Positions 34,563 through 42,488 of a DNA stretch of 64,000 nucleotides are shown piece by piece. The stretch spans positions 1,679,001-1,743,000 of the forward strand of contig NZ_JAKRKC020000001.1 of assembly GCF_022664455.2 (NCBI RefSeq), written 5' to 3'. The stretch's first letter is position 1. Every line of letters starts with the position of its first letter. A program made the position numbers and the translations under genes. This DNA comes from Actinomadura luzonensis (GTDB taxonomy: Bacteria; Actinomycetota; Actinomycetes; Streptosporangiales; Streptosporangiaceae). The notes under the pieces were generated by a model that worked only from the letters and a program-made list of their open reading frames with translations, searched no databases and was not told where the DNA came from.

Positions 34563-35624
34563 GTGACTGCACGTGTGATGGCGTTCGCCCAGAGGTGGCT
34601 GCTGGGCCTCATGCTCGGCTGCTACGCGCTGGCCGGGGCGTTCCCCGGCCCCGGCGAGCGGCTGCGCGCGCTCCGCCTGCCCTGGCCGGCCGTTCCGCTC
34701 ACCGCGCCCATGCTGCTGCTGGCCGTGATGCTGGCCAACGCGGGCCTCGGCGTCCGGGTGGGCGACCTGCGCGGCGTGCTCCGCCGGCCGTCCGGGCCGG
34801 TGCTGGGGGTCGCCGTGAACGCCCTGCTGCCCGTGGTGCTGCTGCCGGCGGTCGCGGTGCTCCTGCGCCCCTGGCCGGACGCGGGCGAGGTGGAGTTCCT
34901 GCTGGTCGGGCTGATGCTGGTGCTGGCGATGCCGATCGCCGGCGGGGCGGCGTCCTGGGGGCAGAACGCGGGGGGCAACGTCCCGATGATCGTGGCGATG
35001 GTGGTGGGCTCGACGCTGCTCAGCCCGGTCACGGTCCCGCTGGGGCTGCGGCTGGCCGGCCGGCTGGTGGGCCCCTCGGGCACCGGCGGCCTGGACGACA
35101 CCGCCAGGCTCGACGGGCTGGCCGGCGCGGCGGGGGCCGGCGCGTTCGCCCTGGCCTCGGTGGTGCTGCCGTGCCTGGCCGGGATGGCGGCGCGGGCCCT
35201 CCTCGGCGAGCGGAGGGCCGCGCGGGCGCTGCCGGCGGTCAAGGCGGTCAACCTCGCCGTCATCCTGCTGCTGTGCTACGTGAACGCGGCCGGCGCGCTC
35301 GCGCGGGCGCTCTCCCGGCCCGACCCCGACCTGTTCGTGCTGGCGTTCGCCGTGCCGGGGGCGGTGTGCGGCCTGTCGTTCCTGCTCGGCGGGTGGCTGT
35401 CCCGGTGGCCGCGGCGCGACGCGCCGGACCGGATCTCGCTCACCTTCGCCACCGGGATGAACAACACCAGCGCGGCCGCCGTGCTCGCCTCGGCCTGGTT
35501 CGCCCACCGGCCCGAGACGCTGCTGCCGATCCTGTCCTACAGCCTCCTGCAGAAGGTCATGGCCTCGGTGGTCACGCGTCCCGGCGTCGCGGGGCGCTCT
35601 GACACGGGGCCGGCGCCGAGCTGA
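34563..35624 (+). CDS. BASS-type (bile acid:sodium symporter-like) membrane transporter
   Basis: A 353-residue protein with nine or ten hydrophobic segments (AVPLTAPMLLLAVMLANAGL, VEFLLVGLMLVLAMPIAGG, LTFATGMNNTSAAAVLASA). The GMNNTS and ANAGLGV elements fit the BASS/arsenite-resistance fold, which moves organic anions with sodium or protons. GTG 34563 lies 7 bp after TAGTAT (34550-34555), a strong leaderless arrangement. The substrate is unknown. It is not obviously linked to neighbours. Confidence 0.8.
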   Translation: MTARVMAFAQRWLLGLMLGCYALAGAFPGPGERLRALRLPWPAVPLTAPMLLLAVMLANAGLGVRVGDLRGVLRRPSGPVLGVAVNALLPVVLLPAVAVLLRPWPDAGEVEFLLVGLMLVLAMPIAGGAASWGQNAGGNVPMIVAMVVGSTLLSPVTVPLGLRLAGRLVGPSGTGGLDDTARLDGLAGAAGAGAFALASVVLPCLAGMAARALLGERRAARALPAVKAVNLAVILLLCYVNAAGALARALSRPDPDLFVLAFAVPGAVCGLSFLLGGWLSRWPRRDAPDRISLTFATGMNNTSAAAVLASAWFAHRPETLLPILSYSLLQKVMASVVTRPGVAGRSDTGPAPS

Positions 35625-35658
35625 CACGGCACCGGCGCGGCACCCCTACGCTGACCCC

Positions 35659-36006
35659 ATGTACGCGCGTATGAACCAGATCGTCGTGGACTGCCGGGAT
35701 CCGCAGCGTCTGGTGCGTTTCTGGGCCGCCCTCCTCGGCGGCGACCCGGTCGACCGGGCCCGGGGCTGGTCCCACGTCGAGCCGCCCGGGGGTGTCCGGC
35801 TGGCGTTCCAGCCGGTCGCCGAGGACAAAGCGGCCAAGAACCGCCTGCACCTGGACGTCGCCGTCGAGGCCATCGAGCCGGCCGCCGCCCGCGCGCTCGC
35901 CCTGGGCGCCACCCGCATCGGCCCGCCGGTCACCGACGACCAGGGCTCCTTCCAGGTCATGGCCGACCCGGAGGGCAACGAGTTCTGCCTCGTCACCCAG
36001 ACGTGA
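35659..36006 (+). CDS. VOC-family (glyoxalase-like) protein
   Basis: A 115-residue protein of the vicinal-oxygen-chelate fold. It begins MNQIVVDCRDPQRLVRFWAA and ends QVMADPEGNEFCLVTQT, which is the glyoxalase-like DUF pattern with the C-terminal metal-type Glu in NEFC. Only one betaalphabetabetabeta pair is present, so it must dimerise. ATG 35659 lies 6 bp after TACGCT, so it is probably leaderless. The substrate is unknown. Confidence 0.88.
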   Translation: MYARMNQIVVDCRDPQRLVRFWAALLGGDPVDRARGWSHVEPPGGVRLAFQPVAEDKAAKNRLHLDVAVEAIEPAAARALALGATRIGPPVTDDQGSFQVMADPEGNEFCLVTQT

Positions 36007-36087
36007 CCGGACGGAGCCGGAGCACGGCTGCCGCCGGAGTCCGGCAGACCGCCGCCGCGCCGCTGGAACGGTCGCTACTATCCTCGG

Positions 36088-37170
36088 GTGGCGCAAGCTC
36101 AGCGCAGACACATCCCCATTGAGGTCCGGCGCGCGCTCTTCGACGCGACCGACAGGCGATGCACCATCTGCCGGAGACCTCTGGACATCGAGGGCGGCAC
36201 CCACCACATCGGCGAGATGGGTCACATCGCGCCCCACTCCCCTGACGGGCCCAGGCGAGAGGCGGCCAGGCCGGCCGAGGTCGACGGCGTCGACAACCTC
36301 ATGTTGTTGTGCCCGAGCTGCCACCGGACCATCGACAAGGAGCCGGGGCTCTGGCCGGAGCAGCACCTGCGCGCGATCAAGGCCGAGCACGAGGGATGGG
36401 TCGTGGTCGAGCGGGCCCGGCCGGAGCCGGACGTGCCGCGCGACGAGGCGCCGGCCGGCCTCGGGGAGGCCGTCGAGGTCGGCGGTGCGCTCTACCGGGT
36501 CGCGGGCGAGCCCGAGGAGGAGCGGTCCGCGGACGGCACGGCGGTATTGTCCAGGGCGTTCGCGATCACGTCCGACGGCGGCCCGGTGTGGGTCCGCAGG
36601 ATCGCCGCCGTGTGCCCGGACGCGTCGATCCTGGCCCGGCGGGCCGCGCTGGCCGCCGAGGCGGGCCTGCTCGCCGAGTCGCCGCCGGGCCTGCCGCGAC
36701 CGGTCGCCGCTTCCATGACGGCGGAGACGGCGGTGCTCGTCACCGCGGTTCCCTCGCTCACCACCCTGGCCGGCTTCTACGGCGGGCGGGAGCGGGCGGC
36801 CGAGATCGTGCGCGTCCTGGCCGCGGGGACCAAGGCGCTCTGCGAGGGGCTGGCCTCGCTGCACGTACGGGGGCTCGCCCACGGCGCCCTCGGCCCCGGC
36901 ACGATCATGGCCGATCGCGCGGGGGTGCTGTTCCTGCGTGACGCCGGGCAGGCGTTCCTGGGTGCCGCCGACCCGGCCGAGGACGTCCGCCGGCTGGCCG
37001 AGCTGATCCATCGGATCGTGACCGGGCGGCCACCGGTGCCGCTCGTCTCGGCAGCGGTCCTGAACCCCGCCGTGCCGGAGCGTCTCGCCCGCGCTCTCGG
37101 GCGCGCGCTCTCCCCCGACCCCGCCGAGCGCGGCGACGTGATGGAGCTGGGCGCGGGTCTGCGCGTCTGA
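36088..37170 (+). CDS. HNH endonuclease fused to a degenerate protein-kinase-like domain
   Basis: A 360-residue protein. Residues 1-105 form an HNH nuclease with zinc pairs CTIC and CPSC, and catalytic elements GEMGHIAPHSPDGPR, DNLMLLC and CHRTID. Residues about 125-355 look like a protein kinase whose catalytic loop reads HVRGLAHGALGPGTI where HxxGLVHGDLKPxNI is expected, and LRDAG where DFG is expected. Both catalytic Asp are missing or displaced, so it is a pseudokinase. The GTG start follows TACTAT by 6 bp. It heads an operon with a helicase 15 bp downstream. Confidence 0.85.
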   Translation: MAQAQRRHIPIEVRRALFDATDRRCTICRRPLDIEGGTHHIGEMGHIAPHSPDGPRREAARPAEVDGVDNLMLLCPSCHRTIDKEPGLWPEQHLRAIKAEHEGWVVVERARPEPDVPRDEAPAGLGEAVEVGGALYRVAGEPEEERSADGTAVLSRAFAITSDGGPVWVRRIAAVCPDASILARRAALAAEAGLLAESPPGLPRPVAASMTAETAVLVTAVPSLTTLAGFYGGRERAAEIVRVLAAGTKALCEGLASLHVRGLAHGALGPGTIMADRAGVLFLRDAGQAFLGAADPAEDVRRLAELIHRIVTGRPPVPLVSAAVLNPAVPERLARALGRALSPDPAERGDVMELGAGLRV

Positions 37171-37185
37171 GGCGAAGGAGCAACC

Positions 37186-40110
37186 GTGGAGAGAAGGGTC
37201 GTCGACCTCGGCACCGAGGTCGGGCTGATCTGGTCCAAGAACTTTCCCGGCAAGCTGGTCGGGCAGCGCGAGCGCCATCCGCTCCTGCCCGGTCTGGAAG
37301 GGATCGGCCACGACCTGTGGGCGGCCGGACCGCAGAACCTGGTTCCCGCTCGTCTGGAACGCGGCCGCGAAGGCCGCGACGACTTCCTCAAGGTCTACGT
37401 CGACGGCCGGTACGCGCTCATGTTGTTCCCCACCCGGGACCTCCGCGGCTACTGGGTCGGCGGCATCCATCCCATGCGCTTCGACGACCACGACCAGATC
37501 GTCCGGGGCGGCCTGCTGCTGCGCGCCGGACGCTGGCGGGTCTACGACCATCCGCGCGAACTCGGCCACTCCTCCGGCTGGCCGGCCGTGCAGGCCGCCT
37601 GGAGCGCCGGCGGCCCGGCGCCGGCCGCGACCGCTGCGCCGCGGGCCTCGCACACGACCTACCTCGACCGGCTCGAGACCGTCGTTGAGCAGGGGCGGCG
37701 CATCGAGGCGTCAGGCGGTGACGCCAGCCGCCTGATCCCGTACCTGCGGGTCACTCCAGTGGCCGCGACCCGCAGGTCCGCGCGTTCGGTGCACGCCTTC
37801 CAGCTCATCGGCGGCAACCGGCTCACCGACGGCAGCCGCGTGCACATCGACGGCGAGCCTGACCTGCGCGGCCGGGTCGAACGCGTCGACGAGGGCGTGG
37901 CCACGGTGCGATTCGAGCGACCCGTGGACTTCGGCCGGATCCCGGAGAGCGGGGCGTTCGCCGAGTCGCCCAATCTCGTCTCCTACGACAAGAAGCGGGA
38001 GGCCATCGAGATCCTCCGGGAGGGCCGCGCGCGCAACCCGCTGCTGCTGACGGTGCTGGCGGACGGCCGCTTCCAGCCCTTCGCGCCCGCGCTCGGCCGC
38101 CGTCCCCGCGAACCCCTGGACGCCAGCCAGCTCAGCGCCTTCCAGAAGGCGCTCGCGGTGCCCGACCTCGGGCTCGTCCAGGGGCCGCCGGGCACCGGCA
38201 AGACGCACACCATCCGGCAGGTCGTCCTCGCCTGCGCCGAGGAACAGCGCAAGGTCCTCATCTCCTCCTACACCAACCGGGCCGTCGACAACGTCCTGCA
38301 GGGCCTCCCGGAGGATCTGCTGGTGCTGCGCGTCGGGCGGGAGGACGGCGTCACGCGGGGCTGCGAGCATCTGACGCTGGAGGCCCGCGCGCTTGAGCTC
38401 CAGCAACGCATCGCCGAGCGGACCGAACCCCTGCTCGCGCGTTACGGCGCCGCCGCCCCGGACGGGCCGGCCGACGCCCTGCTCCGGCAGCTCGGCGAGG
38501 ACCTGCGCCGCCTCGACGAGGCCAGGGCGGTCGTCCGGCGCAGCGCCGCCGCCATGGCGGAGCGCGAGGAGGCGGTGACCGTCGAGATCCGGCGGCGGAC
38601 TGCGTCCCTGGAGGAGGCCGGACGCCGGCACGAGGAGCTGCTGGCCGACAGCGTGCGGTCCCTCCACCGGCTCGGCCGCGCGGTGGACAGGGCCCGGCGG
38701 AGCGCCGGGCTGCCGCTGGTCGGCCTGCTCTTCCGCGGCCGGCTCGACCGGCTGGAGAGGGAGCGGGCCGCGATCGGCGCCGAGGCCGGGAAGGCCCGCC
38801 GCACGCTGGAGGCGATCGCGCGGGACCTGGCGCACGTGGCGGCCGAGCTCGACCAGGTGCGGGCCACCCACCCGGACCTGGTGGCAGCCCGCCGGGCCCA
38901 CGAGCGCGAGCTGGCCGAGCAGCACGCTCGCGCCGAGCGGGCCGCGCGGGTCGCCGCCTCCCTCAGCGAGCTGCTCGACGGCGGCCTGCCCGCGCCCTCG
39001 CCCGACCCGGCGGGGCTGGCGGCCTTCTCCTCCGCCGCGGCCGCCGCGCTCGCCCTGATGCGGAGGCGGCTGCATCTGCTGAACTCCTGGCGGGCGAAGC
39101 TGGAACGCCGGACCGAGCAGCTCTACGCCGAGCTGGTCAGGTACGCCGACGTGATCGGCGCGACCTGCATCGGCGCGGCCACGAGCGAGCACCTGGACGA
39201 CGTCGACCTCGACCTGGCCATCGTGGACGAGGCCGGCCAGATCAGCACAGCCGACCTGCTCGTCCCGCTGGTGCGGGCGCGGCGAGCCGTCCTCGTCGGC
39301 GACCACGTGCAGCTGCCGCCGCTGCCCGACCAGCGGCTGGTGGCCTGGGCCGCGGCCGAGCGTCCCGGCGATCACGAGCTGGCCAGGCTGATCACCGACA
39401 GCGCCTTCGAGCTGATGTTCTCCCTGACGCCGCCGGAGAACAAGGAGGTGCTGCGCTACCAGCGCCGCATGCCCGAGAGCCTGGCCCGATTCATCTCCGC
39501 CCACTTCTACGGGGGGTTCCTGTTGTCCGATGTGCGACGGGTGCACCACGACGACCTGTTCGCGGCTCCCGTGGCGTTCGTCGACACGGCGGAGCTGCCG
39601 CAGCGGGAACGGCGTGATCGCAAACCCCGCCCTGACGAGCCCTGGCCCAAGGACAGCCGGCTCAATGAGTGCGAGGCCCGGCTGCTGACGCTTCTCGCCG
39701 CTCACTATCACGCCAAGTCGGACGACTGGGCGGTGATCCTCCCGTACGCGGCCCAGATCGGCCTGGTCACCTCACTCCTGGCCCGCCGCATCGGCGACGA
39801 GAACGCGGTCGCCCGGCGGGTGGCGACCGTCGACTCCTTCCAGGGCGGACAGCACGACACGATCCTCTTCGGCTTCACGCTCAGCAACCCGCAGCGCAGC
39901 GTCGGCTTCCTGCGGGAGGTGCGCCGCTCCAACGTGGCCTTCTCCCGCGCCAAGCAGCGGCTCGTCCTCGTCGGCGACCTCTCCACGCTCCTCAACGCCA
40001 CCGACCCCGGTTTCCGCGGCCTGGCACAGGCGCTGCACGACCACGTGCGCATCTCAGGGGACCTCCGCGGCTACCGTGAGGTCCTGCGTCATCTCGGGGA
40101 GGCCCCGTGA
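37186..40110 (+). CDS. UPF1/Dna2-like superfamily 1 helicase
   Basis: A 974-residue ATPase. The first 280 residues are unassigned and include an OB-like stretch (LRGRVERVDEGVATVRFERP). Walker A QGPPGTGKTHTIRQV lies near residue 331; residues 400-640 are rich in charged coiled helices; Walker B IVDEAGQISTADLL is near 678; motifs V and VI are DSFQGGQHDTILF near 883 and NVAFSRAKQRLVLVGD near 916. GTG 37186 follows GAAGGAG. The SF1 core likely unwinds nucleic acid, and its HNH and third-gene partners suggest a multi-protein defence complex. Confidence 0.92.
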   Translation: MERRVVDLGTEVGLIWSKNFPGKLVGQRERHPLLPGLEGIGHDLWAAGPQNLVPARLERGREGRDDFLKVYVDGRYALMLFPTRDLRGYWVGGIHPMRFDDHDQIVRGGLLLRAGRWRVYDHPRELGHSSGWPAVQAAWSAGGPAPAATAAPRASHTTYLDRLETVVEQGRRIEASGGDASRLIPYLRVTPVAATRRSARSVHAFQLIGGNRLTDGSRVHIDGEPDLRGRVERVDEGVATVRFERPVDFGRIPESGAFAESPNLVSYDKKREAIEILREGRARNPLLLTVLADGRFQPFAPALGRRPREPLDASQLSAFQKALAVPDLGLVQGPPGTGKTHTIRQVVLACAEEQRKVLISSYTNRAVDNVLQGLPEDLLVLRVGREDGVTRGCEHLTLEARALELQQRIAERTEPLLARYGAAAPDGPADALLRQLGEDLRRLDEARAVVRRSAAAMAEREEAVTVEIRRRTASLEEAGRRHEELLADSVRSLHRLGRAVDRARRSAGLPLVGLLFRGRLDRLERERAAIGAEAGKARRTLEAIARDLAHVAAELDQVRATHPDLVAARRAHERELAEQHARAERAARVAASLSELLDGGLPAPSPDPAGLAAFSSAAAAALALMRRRLHLLNSWRAKLERRTEQLYAELVRYADVIGATCIGAATSEHLDDVDLDLAIVDEAGQISTADLLVPLVRARRAVLVGDHVQLPPLPDQRLVAWAAAERPGDHELARLITDSAFELMFSLTPPENKEVLRYQRRMPESLARFISAHFYGGFLLSDVRRVHHDDLFAAPVAFVDTAELPQRERRDRKPRPDEPWPKDSRLNECEARLLTLLAAHYHAKSDDWAVILPYAAQIGLVTSLLARRIGDENAVARRVATVDSFQGGQHDTILFGFTLSNPQRSVGFLREVRRSNVAFSRAKQRLVLVGDLSTLLNATDPGFRGLAQALHDHVRISGDLRGYREVLRHLGEAP

Positions 40111-41279
40111 ACGGCGCCTCGGCCGAGGCGATCCTCTACGCCCAGGCCCGCGCCCTGGAGCACGCCGCCGCCCTGCCCGGGATGCGGCCGCTGCGGATCC
40201 ACGCGCTCGCCTTCCCGCTGCACGCCGCGGAGCTGTCGGCGACCATCGAGGAACGCGGCCCGTTCGACCTGCTCGACCGGTACGTCGGCCTCGCCATCGC
40301 CGAGGGCGGGTTCACCCGCCTGGTGGACATCGCCGCGTTCCTGGGCGTCACCGAGCACATGGTCGACCGGGTGCTGCGTTTCCTCGGCGGCATCGGGCAC
40401 CTTGAGGGCACCGCCGAGGCCCTGTCGCTAACGGAGCGCGGCCTGCGCGCGGTCCGCGACGACCGCCGCTACACCGAGAAGCAGGAGCGGCTACGGCTGT
40501 ATTTCGACGGCGTGCGGTGCGAGCCGCTGCGCACCGCGCACTACGCGCGCGGCGTGCGCGTCCTGGACCGGGAGGCCGCCTACGCCCAGCGGACGTTCCG
40601 GCTCCTGCCGGAGACGTGCGGCTTCCGGCCTGGCGCGGTCGAGGAGCTGGCCCGGCGGCCCGACCGGAGCGCGTACGACCTGCCGGACGAGCTGCTCGGC
40701 CTCGCGGTGCTGGAGGTGGGCCGGGCGTTCCTGCCCTGCTACGCGATCCGGGCGCACGACGGCCGGCGGCTCAGGACGCTCGTCTACTCCGGCGTCGCCG
40801 AGCTGCGTGACCGGCACCTGGAGGAGATCATCGAGTCCTGGCCGACTGCCGCGAACGTGATGGAGAGCGCCGACTCCGAGCAGCCGCGTGACCACTTCGC
40901 GGAGTGGATGCGCGAACGCGACATCCGTCCCCGGGCGCTCTCCTGGATCGACCACCACAGCGTCCGGCTCGTCCTGCCGCCCTCCCGGTACTCAGGGGCG
41001 CGGGACAAGGGCGCGTTCTCCCTCGCGATGCTCGGCTCGTACGTGGCCCCGCGCGGCCACGTCCTCCAGCTCTGGTGCGACGACGCCGCCACGCGGGCCA
41101 GGGCCGTCCTCGACCGGGCGCTGGCGTACGCCACGGCCACCCGCCGCACGGTGGCTGAGGTGGCGGAGTTCCTCGACCGGGTCTGCCGGCAGCTCGAACC
41201 GGGCACCGCCGTCACCGTGGACGACCTGCGGAGACATGCCCGGCAGGCCGGGTACGGCGCCCTTGACCTCGCCGAGTGA
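40107..41279 (+). CDS. Unknown protein with a winged-helix-like segment, third gene of the helicase operon
   Basis: A 390-residue soluble protein. Residues about 50-115 (FTRLVDIAAFLGVTEHMVDR, then ALSLTERGLRAVRDD) look like a winged helix. The rest is mixed alpha/beta with no catalytic motif I can name; the stretch IRPRALSWIDHHSVRLVLPP may be an active-site or binding loop. GTG 40107 overlaps the helicase stop (GTGA), so it is co-translated. It may recognise a target or couple helicase to nuclease, which is inference. Confidence 0.8.
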   Translation: MNGASAEAILYAQARALEHAAALPGMRPLRIHALAFPLHAAELSATIEERGPFDLLDRYVGLAIAEGGFTRLVDIAAFLGVTEHMVDRVLRFLGGIGHLEGTAEALSLTERGLRAVRDDRRYTEKQERLRLYFDGVRCEPLRTAHYARGVRVLDREAAYAQRTFRLLPETCGFRPGAVEELARRPDRSAYDLPDELLGLAVLEVGRAFLPCYAIRAHDGRRLRTLVYSGVAELRDRHLEEIIESWPTAANVMESADSEQPRDHFAEWMRERDIRPRALSWIDHHSVRLVLPPSRYSGARDKGAFSLAMLGSYVAPRGHVLQLWCDDAATRARAVLDRALAYATATRRTVAEVAEFLDRVCRQLEPGTAVTVDDLRRHARQAGYGALDLAE

Positions 41280-41281
41280 TC

Positions 41282-41325
41282 GTCAAGGATCCTTGACAGC
41301 CGACGAAGCGTCAAGGATCCTTGAC
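41282..41325. promoter_or_regulatory. Two identical 16-bp palindromes before a small HTH gene
   Basis: GTCAAGGATCCTTGAC occurs at 41282-41297 and again at 41310-41325, both perfect palindromes, 28 bp apart start to start. The second ends 3 bp before the ATG of the HTH gene, so bound protein would block transcription or translation. The same arrangement, with a related sequence, lies at 13991-14033. Confidence 0.75.
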
Positions 41326-41328
41326 GGC

Positions 41329-41580
41329 ATGAACGAACTCGACACAGCCTTGCGGGCCCTGCGCGACGCGCTCGACGAGCTGACCCGGCAGGACCCGGTC
41401 ACCGCCATGCGCGGCGCGGCGCGGGCCGAGACGCTCGCCCGCGAGGCCGCGCAGCGGGCCGTGGCCGCCGCGTGCCTCAACGCGAACGCGTCCTGGGCGG
41501 ACGTCGGCGCCGCCTTCGGCGTCAGCAGGCAGGCCGCCCACCAGCGCTTCGCCCGGCAGGTCCGGGCCGCCCGGCCGTGA
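41329..41580 (+). CDS. Small helix-turn-helix regulator
   Basis: An 83-residue protein: a helical N-terminus (MNELDTALRALRDALDELTR) for dimerisation and a C-terminal helix-turn-helix (NASWADVGAAFGVSRQAAHQ). It resembles the 115-residue HTH protein at 14075 in fold order and operator layout. Two perfect palindromes immediately precede it, which is a classic autoregulation layout. It overlaps the next membrane-protein gene (GTGA), so it probably controls that gene too. Confidence 0.82.
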   Translation: MNELDTALRALRDALDELTRQDPVTAMRGAARAETLAREAAQRAVAAACLNANASWADVGAAFGVSRQAAHQRFARQVRAARP

Positions 41581-42488
41581 GGCTCCCCCGCGGCCTGGCG
41601 ATCGTCAGCGCCGGGGGCCCGCTCGTCTTCGCCGCGGCCGTCCTGGCGCTCCACGTCGTGCGGCCCGGCCTGGACCCGGTCGGGGTGACCGTGAGCGAGT
41701 ACGTCCTCGGCCCGGGCGGGTGGCTGTTCACGGCGGGCTGCCTCGCCTGGGTGCTGGGATCGCTCGCGCTCGTCGCGCTCCTGGCCGGTGCCCGCCGGGC
41801 CCGGACCGGGCGGGTGCTGCTGGCGGCGTGGGCGATCGGCCTCCTGCTGGTCGCCGTCTTCCCGACCGACCCGATCGACCGCGCGCACCGGACCGTGCGC
41901 TTCACGGCGGCGGGGATCGTCCACGCGAGCGCCGGTCAGCTCGCCTTCCTCTGCTTCGGCGTGGCGGCCGTGCTGATCACCCGCGCCGTCGGCGGCCCGC
42001 CCGCTCTGCGGGTGCTCGCGGTGCTCTGCGCCGCCACCCTGGCCTTCGCCCTCGCGGTGACGGCGCTCGGCCGGTTCCAGCTCTTCGGCCTGGCCGAGCG
42101 CCTGCTGCTGCCCTCGTACGCGGCCTGGTCACTGCTCATGACCGGGTACGTCCGCCGTCTTCGGCGCCTCGGCCCGGCGGAGGGCGAAGGTGGCGCCCTC
42201 GCTGCTCAGCACGCGGTCGAGGGCGATCACGAGGACGTTCGCCACGGCGGCGGCGAGCAGCCAGGGAGCGAGCCGGCGGGGCCGCCAGGCCGCCGGCAGC
42301 GCGGGGACCCCGAAGATCAGCAGCACGATCTCGGCGACCGCCGGCCACAGCGTCGCCGTCCCACCGAGGCCGGGGGTCGCGCCCACGAGAGCGGCGATCC
42401 CGACACCGCCGGAACTCAGCGGACGGCGCCGGCCTGGGCGAGGAGGTTCTGGTACCAGGCGTCGTACGGGTGGTTGGTGGCGGGGTAG
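41577..42488 (+). CDS. DUF998-type membrane protein, C-terminal end uncertain
   Basis: A membrane protein with about six TM segments between residues 5 and 190 (GLAIVSAGGPLVFAAAVLAL; LFTAGCLAWVLGSLALVALL; LLAAWAIGLLLVAVFPTDP; VLCAATLAFALAVTALGRF). The FPTDP and SEYVLGP elements fit DUF998. GTG 41577 overlaps the HTH stop. After residue about 195 the frame stays open to 42488, but that part reads as the antisense of a better coding frame on the other strand. The true C-terminus may have been lost or changed. The function is unknown. Confidence 0.75.
   Translation: MRLPRGLAIVSAGGPLVFAAAVLALHVVRPGLDPVGVTVSEYVLGPGGWLFTAGCLAWVLGSLALVALLAGARRARTGRVLLAAWAIGLLLVAVFPTDPIDRAHRTVRFTAAGIVHASAGQLAFLCFGVAAVLITRAVGGPPALRVLAVLCAATLAFALAVTALGRFQLFGLAERLLLPSYAAWSLLMTGYVRRLRRLGPAEGEGGALAAQHAVEGDHEDVRHGGGEQPGSEPAGPPGRRQRGDPEDQQHDLGDRRPQRRRPTEAGGRAHESGDPDTAGTQRTAPAWARRFWYQASYGWLVAG
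42129..42386 (-). CDS. Small two-TM membrane protein or truncated remnant
   Basis: Minus-strand frame of 85 residues from GTG 42386. Two hydrophobic helices are seen (LWPAVAEIVLLIFGVPAL and APWLLAAAVANVLVIALDRV), ending KTADVPGHEQ. Almost every codon ends in G or C, unlike the plus-strand frame over the same bases, so this strand is probably the coding one. No ribosome site fits the GTG, so the start is unsure and the gene may be a 5'-truncated remnant downstream of the PI-PLC gene. Confidence 0.45.
   Translation of the reverse strand: MGATPGLGGTATLWPAVAEIVLLIFGVPALPAAWRPRRLAPWLLAAAVANVLVIALDRVLSSEGATFALRRAEAPKTADVPGHEQ

Noticed and set aside
33615..35627. Minus-strand open frame of 670 codons spanning two real genes
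   Set aside because: It crosses the BASS transporter (antisense) and the amidohydrolase (other frame); its codon use and product are not protein-like.
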